From Cloacibacillus sp. (GTDB lineage: Bacteria; Synergistota; Synergistia; Synergistales; Synergistaceae), in assembly GCA_036655895.1 (NCBI GenBank), contig JAVVPF010000002.1, positions 58,926 to 122,925 on the forward strand: a stretch of 64,000 bases of DNA. The letters are read 5' to 3'. Shown one piece after another: positions 7,998 through 16,876 of this stretch (within the stretch, counting starts at the first letter, position 1; every line of letters begins with the position of its first letter). The notes under the pieces were generated by a model. It ran no database searches. It saw nothing but the letters and a program-made list of their open reading frames with translations, and was not told where the DNA came from. Made by a program: the position numbers and the translations under genes.

Positions 7998-9490
7998 TCA
8001 TCCTCCTTGTTATTATTTTCTTCGGCGCCGCCTCCGGTCATATCTGCCTGAGCCTGTCCGCCGTTATTTACCCTGCGCGGGTCGGAGTCGAGAATCAGCC
8101 CCTTTGCGTCGGCGTTGGCATTATCCTCTTCAAGCTCGCCTTCAACCACGCGCGGGTCAAAGCCAAGCTCACGTATCTGCTGCTGGCGGCTGGAGAATCC
8201 AGCTCGCACCGATTTCACCATCGCTGGTATCTCCCTTGTTGGGTCAACTAACTGTCGTTTTGGAGGCACCCACTCAATGCGCACCCCGCTTATGTCACAG
8301 CCTTTCAGTTCCGCGGCCTCAAGAAACCATCGTCCTAGAACCGAAAGAGCCTGTGGAATAAAAATATGCCATTGCCAGCAGTCGAGCTGAGTCCAAAAAT
8401 CACCGCGCCCCATGCGGCCGCTTGTAAAATTTACCTGCGAGTAATCGCCCGTAAGCATCTCGTACGTTAGACCAACGCCTGCGGCTATACCGTGAAGCAC
8501 CTGCCTCATATATGCGTCATAATTTTCCGGCCCGGGGGGACTGCCAAAGACAATATCTTTTCCCGGAGGCAGCGTCTCTATGCGCCCTGGCTCAATGCGT
8601 TCAAGCAGTTCATCGTCATCGCCGGAAATAGAGCCTCCGCCTTCTGTGTCGCGGATGAAGGCAGCGAAGCAGGCGGCTATTTTTTGCCTAAGCAGCTGCG
8701 CATCCTCGTAATCATCCAAGTCCTTCATCCGCAGAATGCAAGGCGTAAGCCATGGGATACCGCGTATCTGCTCCGGCCTGTCGCGCCTGAAAAGATGAAT
8801 CACCTCATCGGCTGAATGCAGGCGGGAGGCATTCATCGCAACGCCTTCACCTGGGTGATTGTCAAAGAGCCAGTAGCCTGTCCTTTTTCCAAGAGCGTTA
8901 AATTGAATACCAAGGCAGGTAAAGGGTTCTCCCACAAGCCTATGATAAGAATCCCGCGTGCTGTCGATATGGTCCGGCTCTAATACCTGAATTTCAAACG
9001 GGAGCACCCTGCTGCTGTCATTCACGAAACGCCGCAGCACAACGCACTCGCCGCTTTCTGCCAACGTCTTCGCCATCATGCCCTGCAGCGCGTAGATATT
9101 GCCAACCTCGTCAAAATCACAATAAACACTGTCCTCGCCCCACGCTGTCCAAAGCTCGTTCAGCCTGTCAGCCTTAGCCTTGGACTTCGCCTTGAAGACC
9201 GGAATGATGCCTGCGCCGACCATATTGTTTGCAATCTGGTCAATAGCCCTGACCCCGTAATAATTATTGCGAGCAAGGTCTCTTGTGCGCTCCCGAAGCG
9301 CACGAATGACAGGCCTTGCCTCAGAGTTTGCTGAAGCTGCTGTTACCTTGCGCCAGCCTGAAAGCCGTCTTGTGCGAGAGGCTCCGTCATATCCTAGTGT
9401 CACATCCAGCGCCATGCGCGCCCTGACGCGATTTAAGGCCGCCCTGGGAGAGATGCAGGCCAGAGCTCTGTCCAAAATACCTATCTCCAC
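7994..9490 (-). CDS. phage portal protein, lambda gpB family
   Basis: This 498-residue protein is the portal dodecamer subunit through which DNA enters and leaves the head. Characteristic segments include RTRDLARNNYYGVRAIDQI near the N-terminus and GVGLTYEMLTGDYSQVNFTS, followed by RMGRGDFW in the second half. The C-terminus is acidic and Asn-rich. It lies between a gpW-like gene and the protease-capsid fusion, the usual lambda order. Length and motifs are normal. Confidence 0.92.
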   Translation of the reverse strand: MEIGILDRALACISPRAALNRVRARMALDVTLGYDGASRTRRLSGWRKVTAASANSEARPVIRALRERTRDLARNNYYGVRAIDQIANNMVGAGIIPVFKAKSKAKADRLNELWTAWGEDSVYCDFDEVGNIYALQGMMAKTLAESGECVVLRRFVNDSSRVLPFEIQVLEPDHIDSTRDSYHRLVGEPFTCLGIQFNALGKRTGYWLFDNHPGEGVAMNASRLHSADEVIHLFRRDRPEQIRGIPWLTPCILRMKDLDDYEDAQLLRQKIAACFAAFIRDTEGGGSISGDDDELLERIEPGRIETLPPGKDIVFGSPPGPENYDAYMRQVLHGIAAGVGLTYEMLTGDYSQVNFTSGRMGRGDFWTQLDCWQWHIFIPQALSVLGRWFLEAAELKGCDISGVRIEWVPPKRQLVDPTREIPAMVKSVRAGFSSRQQQIRELGFDPRVVEGELEEDNANADAKGLILDSDPRRVNNGGQAQADMTGGGAEENNNKEDE

Positions 9491-9495
9491 ACCAC

Positions 9496-9690
9496 CTACA
9501 CCCCCTTTGAGTAAGCAGGATAACGATAAGAACGGGAACTCGCTCCGAGCTCCCGTTCTATCAATCCTTTTATTTTGATTAAATCGTCCAGCGTCTGATA
9601 CTGGACTTCTCTGTCCTTATACTTAACCCGTGTAGCGCCGCTTGCAATGGCAGCGCGTACAGCGTCAAGGTCTCCTTGAGTAAAAGCCAT
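9496..9690 (-). CDS. gpW-like head-tail connector
   Basis: This 64-residue protein has the form MAFTQGDLDAVRAAIASGAT...VQYQTLDDLIKIKGLIEREL. It matches the small helix-hairpin-helix gpW family that joins the portal to the tail. The family is 60-70 residues, so the length is right. It sits between the large terminase and portal genes, as gpW does in lambda-type modules. Confidence 0.85.
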   Translation of the reverse strand: MAFTQGDLDAVRAAIASGATRVKYKDREVQYQTLDDLIKIKGLIERELGASSRSYRYPAYSKGV

Positions 9691-9701
9691 ACATGATCAC
9701 C

Positions 9702-11549
9702 TCAGCTCCAGAAATCAGAAGTGCTGCGTCGTTTTTTTGAAGAATTTGCGCGTGTGCCATTATAATTCTGACGTTTTTTCCATTCTTCGTCAGAAAATCT
9801 GTCCGTTCCTATAAGCATCGCCATTGCTCTGTTGAGTATGCGAATGTCGAGCGCCTCGTTGCGCTCGCGCATCTTCTCCCATACATAGCGGCGATAACCT
9901 CTTATTACTCTAGGTATTGTCTGCTCTGCCGTCAGCATCTTGAAATATTCCGCTTCATACTGCGGAAAATGGCACCAGCCGTAGGGAATGTCCTTGTCCG
10001 GGTCGCGCTGCTGCTTAAGCCATCCATAAAGCTCTGACTTCGCAATATTTGTGCCTATCGTCCACACCTTGATACCGCGATAGATACGTTTACCATTCTC
10101 ACGCACCTCAACTGCACGAGGCTGATTTATTACAGCAGGCGCCGTTTCAACGCCCTTTGTAGCAATCACGCGAGCCGCATCCTGCGTTCTAACCCAGTTG
10201 TATACGGTATTTGTGTTAAAGCCGCTGTCGATTGCCATCTTTTCAATCTGACGTGCAGCGCCAAGGCTGTCGCGCCAGTGTTCGGAAAGCAGTGCGGCAA
10301 GCTGTTGCCAGCAGGGCGCGCTTAAATCCTGCGTCTTGCCGGGGAAAACTCTATAATCCACGCTCCATGACTCATTATTGCGCCCCCAGGCGACAACCTC
10401 CGCTTCGAGACGGTCCGCCTGAACGTCAACACCGGCCGTAAGGATGACCCCGCCCTCCGGTATTGTGTTGCGTTCGTAAAGCTCCCTGCGCTCATAGAGC
10501 CGCTCCCACTCGGGAGCTTCGCCCTTATCAACCCAGCACTCGCCAAGAACTGTATTGACAAAGGTCTTCAATTGCTCCGGATGTCCCTTTACCTCCTCAA
10601 ATTCCGCCGCGAGCTTCTCCCACGTGCTATTCGGATGGTAGCTGTAGCCGGCCCAAATGTGAAAGCCAACATACCCATTGCGCCCCTCGGTCGTAGGACA
10701 CCATTCTCCACGCTCAATCATCCACGACTTCTGACTGTGGTTTATCTTTCTATGACAGTGCTCACACTCATAACGCGCCGTCTCAGGCTTGCCCTCATCC
10801 CATTTGATCTGGCTCCAGCGTAGAAACTGCATATGTCCACAGAAGGGACACGGAACAAAGTAGCGCATCTGATTCGTGAACTCAAACCATTCCTGTATAC
10901 GGCTGCGCCTGTCAATCGTCGGCGTACTGCCTATTGAAATTTTGCGATTCCAGTAAGTGTCTGTACGCTTGATGCCAAGGCGTATCTGGTCGCCCTCGGT
11001 GCCCGCCGTCGGAGGATAGCCGTCAACCTCGTCAAAAAGGACAACGCGCATAGTGACACGACGGAAACCTGAGGGCGCGTTCGCTCCGATAAGAAGCAGC
11101 TGCCCGCCGCGAAAGAGCTTCTTGCGCAGCGTGTTGCTGGAGGAACGGCTCTTCTCGTCAGATACGAGACCTGCTATACATGGAGTGTCCCGCAGCATGG
11201 GGCCAATGTCGTCCTTACTGTAATCCTCCGCGTCCTGATCTGTCGGCTGCACCACCATAATAGAGCATGGATCCTGATGGATGTAGTAGCCTATCGCGTG
11301 GTCTATCATCTTCGTGTATCCAACCCGGGCGCTCTTCATAACGACAATATACTCAACGCCGGGGTCTGTGAAGGCGTCAAGCATCCCGCGCTGATATGGG
11401 AAACAGTGCCACTTGCCCGTCTCCGCCGATGATTCTGGCGAGAGATAGGCATATTCGTCAGCCCATTCAGAGAGTGTCAGCTCTTTTGGGGGGCGGAAGC
11501 CCTCCATTACCTCGCGGACAAGACCGCCAATAGAAACGTCACACTGCAT
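9702..11549 (-). CDS. terminase large subunit, lambda gpA family
   Basis: This 615-residue protein is the packaging motor ATPase-nuclease. The Walker A-like element is VVMKSARVGYTKM and Walker B is VVLFDEVDGYP. A Zn-binding CPFCGH...CEHCHR insert lies between ATPase and nuclease. The RuvC-like nuclease begins at GVDVQADRLEAEVVAWG. It overlaps the small subunit by 11 bases. A complete gene of normal length suggests the packaging module is intact; whether the phage is inducible cannot be judged here. Confidence 0.93.
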   Translation of the reverse strand: MQCDVSIGGLVREVMEGFRPPKELTLSEWADEYAYLSPESSAETGKWHCFPYQRGMLDAFTDPGVEYIVVMKSARVGYTKMIDHAIGYYIHQDPCSIMVVQPTDQDAEDYSKDDIGPMLRDTPCIAGLVSDEKSRSSSNTLRKKLFRGGQLLLIGANAPSGFRRVTMRVVLFDEVDGYPPTAGTEGDQIRLGIKRTDTYWNRKISIGSTPTIDRRSRIQEWFEFTNQMRYFVPCPFCGHMQFLRWSQIKWDEGKPETARYECEHCHRKINHSQKSWMIERGEWCPTTEGRNGYVGFHIWAGYSYHPNSTWEKLAAEFEEVKGHPEQLKTFVNTVLGECWVDKGEAPEWERLYERRELYERNTIPEGGVILTAGVDVQADRLEAEVVAWGRNNESWSVDYRVFPGKTQDLSAPCWQQLAALLSEHWRDSLGAARQIEKMAIDSGFNTNTVYNWVRTQDAARVIATKGVETAPAVINQPRAVEVRENGKRIYRGIKVWTIGTNIAKSELYGWLKQQRDPDKDIPYGWCHFPQYEAEYFKMLTAEQTIPRVIRGYRRYVWEKMRERNEALDIRILNRAMAMLIGTDRFSDEEWKKRQNYNGTRANSSKKRRSTSDFWS

Positions 11550-12114
11550 CTTTTAAGCTCCAATCGGCAAGCTCTGTCAGCGCCTCGCGCATCAGGTCGT
11601 CAAGGACGCTCATGTCAGAGACTGTGAGGTGCGGCAGCCGTATCTTCGCCTTTGAAGGTACGGATTGCACTCGCTGCCTGATCGCGGAGACCATCTTTGA
11701 ACAGGCGTATTTCACGTCCTCAGCTCGCACAAGCTGCCCCTTTTCTTCGAGATATTTGAGACGCGCGAGCTTTGCCTTATAGGCCTCCGTTGCACCGCGC
11801 TGCTCAAAATAATCCGTCCCGCTTGGAATGCCTGGGTCGTCATCGTCCTCAGCAATCGCGGTTTCTGCTTCTGAAGGAAACTCAATCACAGGTTCTTCCT
11901 GCTCCTGCACGCTGCGGCGCTTACGCAGCTCCGCCTTAAGCTGCGCGCTCCTGTCCCACTGCGCCGAAGCTATATCCCAGTCAAGCTTTGCCCTGGCGCC
12001 TGTATGAACAACACCTATTCTGTTGCATTTAATAGCTTTATGTACCGATTGCGGAGTGACGCCCTTGCGGCGGGCAAACTCCGACATGCTGATTAGTTCC
12101 GCCAAGGGCGTCAC
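11539..12114 (-). CDS. terminase small subunit (Nu1-like)
   Basis: This 191-residue protein has an N-terminal winged-helix of the Nu1/MerR type (SMSEFARRKGVTPQSVHKAI, then VHTGARAKLDWDIASAQWD). An acidic linker follows, then a helical C-terminal region that would contact the large subunit. It recognises the packaging site and recruits gpA. It precedes and overlaps the large terminase gene. Confidence 0.82.
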   Translation of the reverse strand: MTPLAELISMSEFARRKGVTPQSVHKAIKCNRIGVVHTGARAKLDWDIASAQWDRSAQLKAELRKRRSVQEQEEPVIEFPSEAETAIAEDDDDPGIPSGTDYFEQRGATEAYKAKLARLKYLEEKGQLVRAEDVKYACSKMVSAIRQRVQSVPSKAKIRLPHLTVSDMSVLDDLMREALTELADWSLKDAV

Positions 12115-12226
12115 CTCCTGTATACTTCAGCCTGATTTTTTCACTCACAGCTAGAAACCCCCCGCGCCTCGCGGCACCCTCATGCCCTGTTTTTTGCCAG
12201 AACCTAGTATCCGGGGGGTGGGAGTG

Positions 12227-12850
12227 TTATTTTGCTGTGTCCATTGCATTTTTAAATGCTCTTTCAAAGTTTTTATAGTATTTTTCGGGCGCAATGCTGG
12301 TAGCGCGCTCCCTGAAATTCCAACGGTCTGGAATCTTTACGCTTTCAGCAAAAGAGTATTTCAGTTCTATAGGATAGCGAGCCTTCTGCGCTCTATAAAA
12401 GACAAAGCCCCTTCCATCCTTGCGTGTCCACATAAAATAGCCTGGCTTTTTTAATATAGCCTTTGGCCACTTAGTTTTATCTAAGATTTCTCCGACAGGA
12501 TCACGCTTGGGAATAGCAAGCCTGCGTGCTTTCTTTCGCGGGTCTTTCACTCCGCCAAGCTCCTGCATAGCCATAAAAGCATCAACGCTGCCAATGCTGA
12601 CTTCCATCCCTGATATCCCAGCGCTTGCATTGCGGATGGCCCGTGAACTGCCGGGTTTTATGCGGATGCCCTTGCTGACCCAGTCGTTGCGAACGGTAAA
12701 AAGTTTCGGCAAATCCTCTCTTACAGCCGTTTGAATATCCTTCGCGGTATCATAAAGAGCCACAGATGCCGCGAACTTAAGTTGTTTTAAGACCTTGCCG
12801 GTGAACCATTCCTGCATCTCCGCAAAATTAGTTTCTATCTGAACATCCAT
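12227..12850 (-). CDS. phage tail-completion-like protein (gp10/gpZ type?)
   Basis: This 207-residue protein starts at the ATG at 12850, which has GAGGTG six bases upstream; a longer GTG start at 12868 is less likely. It shows an N-terminal amphipathic helix, then SIGSVDAFMAMQELGG and a basic region, then a long basic C-terminus. This resembles HK97 gp10 / gpZ-like tail completion proteins, but the location upstream of terminase instead of between capsid and tail is unusual. I treat the function as tentative. It is followed by a gap of about 110 bases before terminase. Confidence 0.45.
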   Translation of the reverse strand: MDVQIETNFAEMQEWFTGKVLKQLKFAASVALYDTAKDIQTAVREDLPKLFTVRNDWVSKGIRIKPGSSRAIRNASAGISGMEVSIGSVDAFMAMQELGGVKDPRKKARRLAIPKRDPVGEILDKTKWPKAILKKPGYFMWTRKDGRGFVFYRAQKARYPIELKYSFAESVKIPDRWNFRERATSIAPEKYYKNFERAFKNAMDTAK

Positions 12851-12868
12851 AGCAATCACCTCACTCAC

Positions 12869-13166
12869 TATTTGTATGCTTTAAAACATAGTCTAGCAGT
12901 TATCTAATGTATACTGAATTCAACGTTTTTTAGAAAATCATTTTTAAACTCAACATAATAAGGAATGGTGAACAGCTTTTTCAAAAATAGAATTCACTGA
13001 CAGCAACGCTTTAGCCCCTGTACTTTCACGCTTTAATACCATAAATTCTACATATCTATGGTTTGTTGAATTTCAACCAACCTTATAAAAGCCGCTGACT
13101 GCAATGCTCTGTGATGCTTCTGGCTTAAATTCCAGCCGCTCGTTTTTTGAGGATATATAAAACCGC
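12869..13166. other. AT-rich spacer, no confident gene
   Basis: This stretch of about 300 bases lies between the short recombinase and the gp10-like gene in the leftward operon. I find no open frame with a ribosome binding site. On the minus strand one frame reads protein-like for about 55 codons (for example RLEFKPEASQSIAVSGFYK) but is broken by TGA and has no start, so it may be a gene remnant. A late promoter could lie here, but no clear -10/-35 pair was found. Confidence 0.4.
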
Positions 13167-13754
13167 CTATAGATTCAGAGCTTTTATATAGCTGTCAGTC
13201 TCGTCTTTTGTAATTCCTATGTATGATAAAGTGATTTCTGGTGAACTGTGATTAAGCAAATATTGTATCCTAGTTATGTCCACACCCTGCTTATAGAGCT
13301 GATATCCGTAAGTCTTACGCATAGTATGCGTTCCTACTTTTTCCCTGATTCCCACCTCGTTCGCGGCCAGTTTGAGAATCAGCCACACCATGTATCGCGA
13401 TATTGGCTCACGCCCCTGACCCACACGTGAAGGAAAGAGTGGAGAAGTCTCGCGATAGATCAGCGGAGAGGCGCGGAGAAATTCACGGAGAGCGGAACGG
13501 GCGGCCTTATTTAAGGGCAGTTCTTTGCACTTTCCCGTCTTCTTCTCGACGATTTCAAGATTGTCCTTTATGCGGACATCCCTTTCTGTAGGCTCAACGA
13601 CATCCATCACTTTGAGCCGCAGTATGTCTGATACTCTAAGACCTGTATTCATACCAAGGACAAAAAGCGCATAGTCGCGCAAATTCCGCTCCTTCAGAGC
13701 GCCCTTTATTTTCTCAATATCAGATTTAGTCCTAAGCGGCTGCACGAAATGCAT
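13167..13754 (-). CDS. catalytic-domain-only tyrosine recombinase
   Basis: This 195-residue protein is essentially only the catalytic domain of a tyrosine recombinase. It shows R in NTGLRVSDILRLK, HTMRKTYG (H-x-x-R), LLNHSSPE, and the nucleophile in TLSYIGITKDE. It lacks the N-terminal core-binding and arm-binding domains that the main integrase at 31.3-32.5 kb has. It lies between replication-side genes and the packaging module, the position where late regulators often sit. It may be a second recombinase (for example for inversion or dimer resolution) or may have been co-opted for regulation. Function unknown. Confidence 0.85.
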   Translation of the reverse strand: MHFVQPLRTKSDIEKIKGALKERNLRDYALFVLGMNTGLRVSDILRLKVMDVVEPTERDVRIKDNLEIVEKKTGKCKELPLNKAARSALREFLRASPLIYRETSPLFPSRVGQGREPISRYMVWLILKLAANEVGIREKVGTHTMRKTYGYQLYKQGVDITRIQYLLNHSSPEITLSYIGITKDETDSYIKALNL

Positions 13755-13770
13755 CTTCTCACATCCTTTA

Positions 13771-13974
13771 CTATCGGCACTGCGCCCTCATGCGTTTTGC
13801 GCTCCACCCGAGCGCAATCTGCTTGCGTATCCACTCAAGCATCAGCTCCGTGTCACATTCTGGCACGCGCGTTATTGGAATAGCCCCCAGCGGAAGAGGG
13901 GAGTAATCTGCCTTTGAATGCCCGGCAATCCGCCCGCGGCCGTTGTCCTTGACCCAGATAATAACCTCGCCCAT
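13771..13974 (-). CDS. small hypothetical phage protein
   Basis: This 67-residue protein starts MGEVIIWVKDNGRGRIAGH and ends RMRAQCR. AAAGGAGG lies just upstream (in 13977-13987). It precedes the short recombinase by 16 bases in the same direction. No domain is recognised; the start has a two-strand beta look and the end is a basic helix. Confidence 0.6.
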   Translation of the reverse strand: MGEVIIWVKDNGRGRIAGHSKADYSPLPLGAIPITRVPECDTELMLEWIRKQIALGWSAKRMRAQCR

Positions 13975-13997
13975 TCAAAGGCCTCCTTTTGCATAAT

Positions 13998-14027
13998 AAA
14001 AAAGCAGCCCCTTTGAAAAAGGGCTGC
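13998..14027 (-). terminator. rho-independent terminator after GHKL gene
   Basis: Arms GCAGCCC (14004-14010) and GGGCTGC (14021-14027) form a seven-pair stem, followed in the leftward direction by a run of six T (13998-14003). It lies 36 bases past the stop of the GHKL ATPase gene. Confidence 0.75.
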
Positions 14028-14063
14028 GTGATAGGCTCTATTAGTGACTGTGCTTTAATCCCT

Positions 14064-16118
14064 TTAACGTCGAGATGGAAGTCCCAGTTTTTCAAAGAAA
14101 GCGTAATTGCGCTCATATGCTCTGCTGACAAGCGCATCATAGGATAATACCTCAATAATTGCCTTATAATTATCATTCACGCCAATAAAGGACTGTCCGT
14201 CAGCTGACTCTTTATAACCGGCAGTAAGGCACCTGTCTCTCATAGTAGATGTTAAATCACAAACAATATACAGATAACACTGCTGATTTGTGATATTTAT
14301 TGTACGTCCCGACGACGTTTTAGCTTCACCTTTTCTAATTTTTTTCAAATATCCAATTGCCTGCAATATCGGGTCTTTGTCCTCACATGTCATATCGTTT
14401 CGCATCGGCTTTTTAAACTCAATTATACTCAATGCAGTCTTAGGGCGTTCACCATCATCTGAAGCGGCCACAGGACCATCATAGACTTGGAGAATCAATG
14501 CGTCAGGGCGATCAAGACTTGTGCTGTCAGTGATCTTAATTTGTTTAAGCGGCAAATCTGACGCAAGGTAGTCGTGGAAAGCAAGTCTTTCATCAATGAG
14601 CCAGAGATTGGCCATTTGATATGCCTCATCGGTAGATTCGCACTTCATTGGAAGAATAAGAGCGTGCAAGCTGGCTTCTGCTTCATACTTTCCATCCGCT
14701 TTCAATTTTAAAAGCTTTTTCAGCAGTTCAATAACGGCTTTCCTGTGGCTCACATATCCGGCAAGGTCGCTTTTCTTAATATCGTCGATGTCCTTGAGAT
14801 ATTCATTAAGTCGAACCTCATATTCCGGAACAAAAACATCTCTGGCTTCTAATATCTTACGCCCTTCGTTGAGCACCTTGCATTCGATATTATATTGATG
14901 TTGATGTAGATATTTGTCCATTTCACTGTAAGATGCTGTGTCGGAAAAAGGCAGGTCCTCAGGCAAGCGGCCTAAAAACGGACGGTATTTAGGTGCAATT
15001 TCCGCGACATATTTCGCAATATGAGCTTTTGCTTTCTCTTTGTTTTCTTTTAAAAATTCATGTAGGTATGTTTTTACAGCAACAAGCAGAGCAGCTTTGA
15101 TTTCCTCCATGGAAATGTCCAAGTCTTTTAATTCGCTTCTTTCAAGAGGAATATCAAAGGAATTGCGTTCTGATGAGACTCTCTTATTCAGAAAACTGGA
15201 TGACACCCGGCAGAAATAATCAAAAACACCACTCTCCGTTTGCACTCTGCCTATCAGCCCGGGGACGAGAGGTTCAAGCTTCCAGCTAGAAACCGCTCTG
15301 CCATCAGCAGTCAATATCATGCGGGGTGCCTGTTCCTTTGTTAAAGAAAACAGAATATGGGATAAATTAAACTCATTATCTCCGATGACAATAGTTTCGC
15401 ACGTGACACAGGTTTTTGATTCGTCAAATAAATCTGAAATATCCAGCGTCTTTCCGCCGTCAATTATAGTTATATGCGGAATATTTGTATTTCCTACAAT
15501 ATACCCGATACAGTGTTCCAGAAGTTTAATTCCTATAGATTCAATACTGCTGGTGGGTGCGAATTCCGCATAATAATTTTTAAGGCATACTTTTGTAAGA
15601 CATGGAGCTTCATTGACAACTACTGCCGGAGGTTCCACCGTAACATCGTTTTTGTGGTCGAATATTATACTGCGGTGTTGTTTTTCGTCTCCTTCAATAT
15701 AAACGCTTTCTATTTCCACTTTGGCAAATGCCTTAAGCCAGACAAGGCGCCCTATCCCCTTGCCACCTCTGTTGCTTTTATAATCGCTGTCAAGCGTTTT
15801 AAAAGATTGCAGATTTGCATCTGTAAAGCCAATACCGTTGTCTGTAATTGTTATAGTCTGTATTGCGTTCTCTTTGACTTTTTCATCATCATTTATGGTC
15901 GTTTGATTTACTCGGTCTATTTTAATTTCTATAAAATCTTCGCTTTTTGCAGGAGCATTTCTATCTTCTATTGCATGAATTGAGTTGACAACTGCTTCAA
16001 ATAAAGGCAGCAACGCATCGTTTTTACTAAACTTAACAGAACGTAACCGTCCTTCAAAATTTGTTATAATCTCGCCCATTGATGAAGACACCTCGCTAAA
16101 GGTATTTGTTGCGTTCAT
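14064..16118 (-). CDS. GHKL-type ATPase fused to PD-(D/E)XK-like nuclease domain
   Basis: This 684-residue protein has a Hsp90/MORC-type ATP-binding domain. The N-box is in LFEAVVNSIHA (E41, N45), the G1 box is TDNGIGF (about 95) and the G2 box is SNRGGKGIGR (about 113). A transducer-like middle follows. The C-terminal region contains PDALIL (D539) and IIEFKKP (E567, K569), the spacing of a PD-(D/E)XK nuclease core. Such ATPase-nuclease fusions occur in bacterial conflict systems; an anti-phage role here is inference. GGGAGGAG precedes the ATG. Terminators lie on both sides, so the gene is an insulated cassette inside the prophage. Confidence 0.75.
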   Translation of the reverse strand: MNATNTFSEVSSSMGEIITNFEGRLRSVKFSKNDALLPLFEAVVNSIHAIEDRNAPAKSEDFIEIKIDRVNQTTINDDEKVKENAIQTITITDNGIGFTDANLQSFKTLDSDYKSNRGGKGIGRLVWLKAFAKVEIESVYIEGDEKQHRSIIFDHKNDVTVEPPAVVVNEAPCLTKVCLKNYYAEFAPTSSIESIGIKLLEHCIGYIVGNTNIPHITIIDGGKTLDISDLFDESKTCVTCETIVIGDNEFNLSHILFSLTKEQAPRMILTADGRAVSSWKLEPLVPGLIGRVQTESGVFDYFCRVSSSFLNKRVSSERNSFDIPLERSELKDLDISMEEIKAALLVAVKTYLHEFLKENKEKAKAHIAKYVAEIAPKYRPFLGRLPEDLPFSDTASYSEMDKYLHQHQYNIECKVLNEGRKILEARDVFVPEYEVRLNEYLKDIDDIKKSDLAGYVSHRKAVIELLKKLLKLKADGKYEAEASLHALILPMKCESTDEAYQMANLWLIDERLAFHDYLASDLPLKQIKITDSTSLDRPDALILQVYDGPVAASDDGERPKTALSIIEFKKPMRNDMTCEDKDPILQAIGYLKKIRKGEAKTSSGRTINITNQQCYLYIVCDLTSTMRDRCLTAGYKESADGQSFIGVNDNYKAIIEVLSYDALVSRAYERNYAFFEKLGLPSRR

Positions 16119-16152
16119 TGTACGTCAACTCCTCCCAATGTGTCTATTAAAA

Positions 16153-16218
16153 CAAAAAAAACCTCATCCACAGTCCAGCCCCGGACCTTTGCCGGGGCTG
16201 GTATTCTGGGAGGTTTTG
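16153..16218 (-). terminator. strong terminator upstream of GHKL cassette
   Basis: A nested hairpin has inner arms CCAGCCCCGG / CCGGGGCTGG and outer arms AAAACCTC / GAGGTTTT. It is followed leftward by a run of eight T. It lies between the early/replication operon and the GHKL ATPase gene, so it should stop read-through from the early operon. A TATAAT (16252-16257, minus strand) upstream lacks a good -35, so an attenuated leader for the cassette is possible but unproven. Confidence 0.8.
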
Positions 16219-16302
16219 TAATGGCGTTTTCTGTTCAATTTCGATGATACAATTATACCGTAAAGAAAAAACATAGTTAGGCCCTTAGTGAGGACACCTT
16301 TT

Positions 16303-16833
16303 TTAGTTCAGCTTTTTATTTATTACAGGGTCATCATAAAGCCTAAACTCTTCGTCGGATGGACGCGTGATAAGAAAAAGGGCGATCGTACGAAGAAAAG
16401 CTTCGCGCCTGCGGCGCAGAGTTTTTGCCGTGATACCATCAAAACGTTTGCCTATCATCACAGTAGCACCTCCGTTGCCGTCACGCACAATACCTCCAGG
16501 ACGCACAAACATAGAGGACATCTCAAAGAGCCTCCATGTCTCCGGATATTCTTTTCTAAATTCTCGAAATGCTCTTGAAATATTCCCCCACCCTCCCAGC
16601 ATCTTGACGACCTCTTCCTGGCGTGATTCAAGGACGGCCTGCTGATGCGGCACATCCTCACCTCCATCTATCCGCACCCCATAGTCTTCCTGGGGCGCGC
16701 GGCGCATCTCATATACATCAACTGCACTGGGTGGCGCCGTCATTCCAAGCAGGACAGCAAGACCGTCGTCACACTGGTTTATTATTAATTTTATAAGCCT
16801 TATCACCTCTGACAGGGTTGGGGTATCTGACAT
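16303..16833 (-). CDS. hypothetical phage protein, late-regulator position
   Basis: This 176-residue protein starts at the ATG at 16833 with GAGAGGAG just upstream; an upstream ATG in frame (16875) lacks this. It has two helical regions around a short charged middle. The second half (GITAKTLRRRREAFLRTIALF) looks like a basic DNA- or RNA-binding helix pair. It is the last gene before the strong terminator at 16.15-16.22 kb, where many temperate phages keep late transcription or antitermination regulators (ArpU/RinA-like). No named family is claimed. Confidence 0.55.
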   Translation of the reverse strand: MSDTPTLSEVIRLIKLIINQCDDGLAVLLGMTAPPSAVDVYEMRRAPQEDYGVRIDGGEDVPHQQAVLESRQEEVVKMLGGWGNISRAFREFRKEYPETWRLFEMSSMFVRPGGIVRDGNGGATVMIGKRFDGITAKTLRRRREAFLRTIALFLITRPSDEEFRLYDDPVINKKLN

Positions 16834-16876
16834 AGCGTCTCCTCTCTGCGTCCTTAGGCTTGTGATGCTCGGCATA

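Noticed and set aside
12869..13166. Minus-strand frame of about 55 codons with protein-like pattern
   Set aside because: No start codon, no ribosome site and an internal TGA; could be a remnant or chance.
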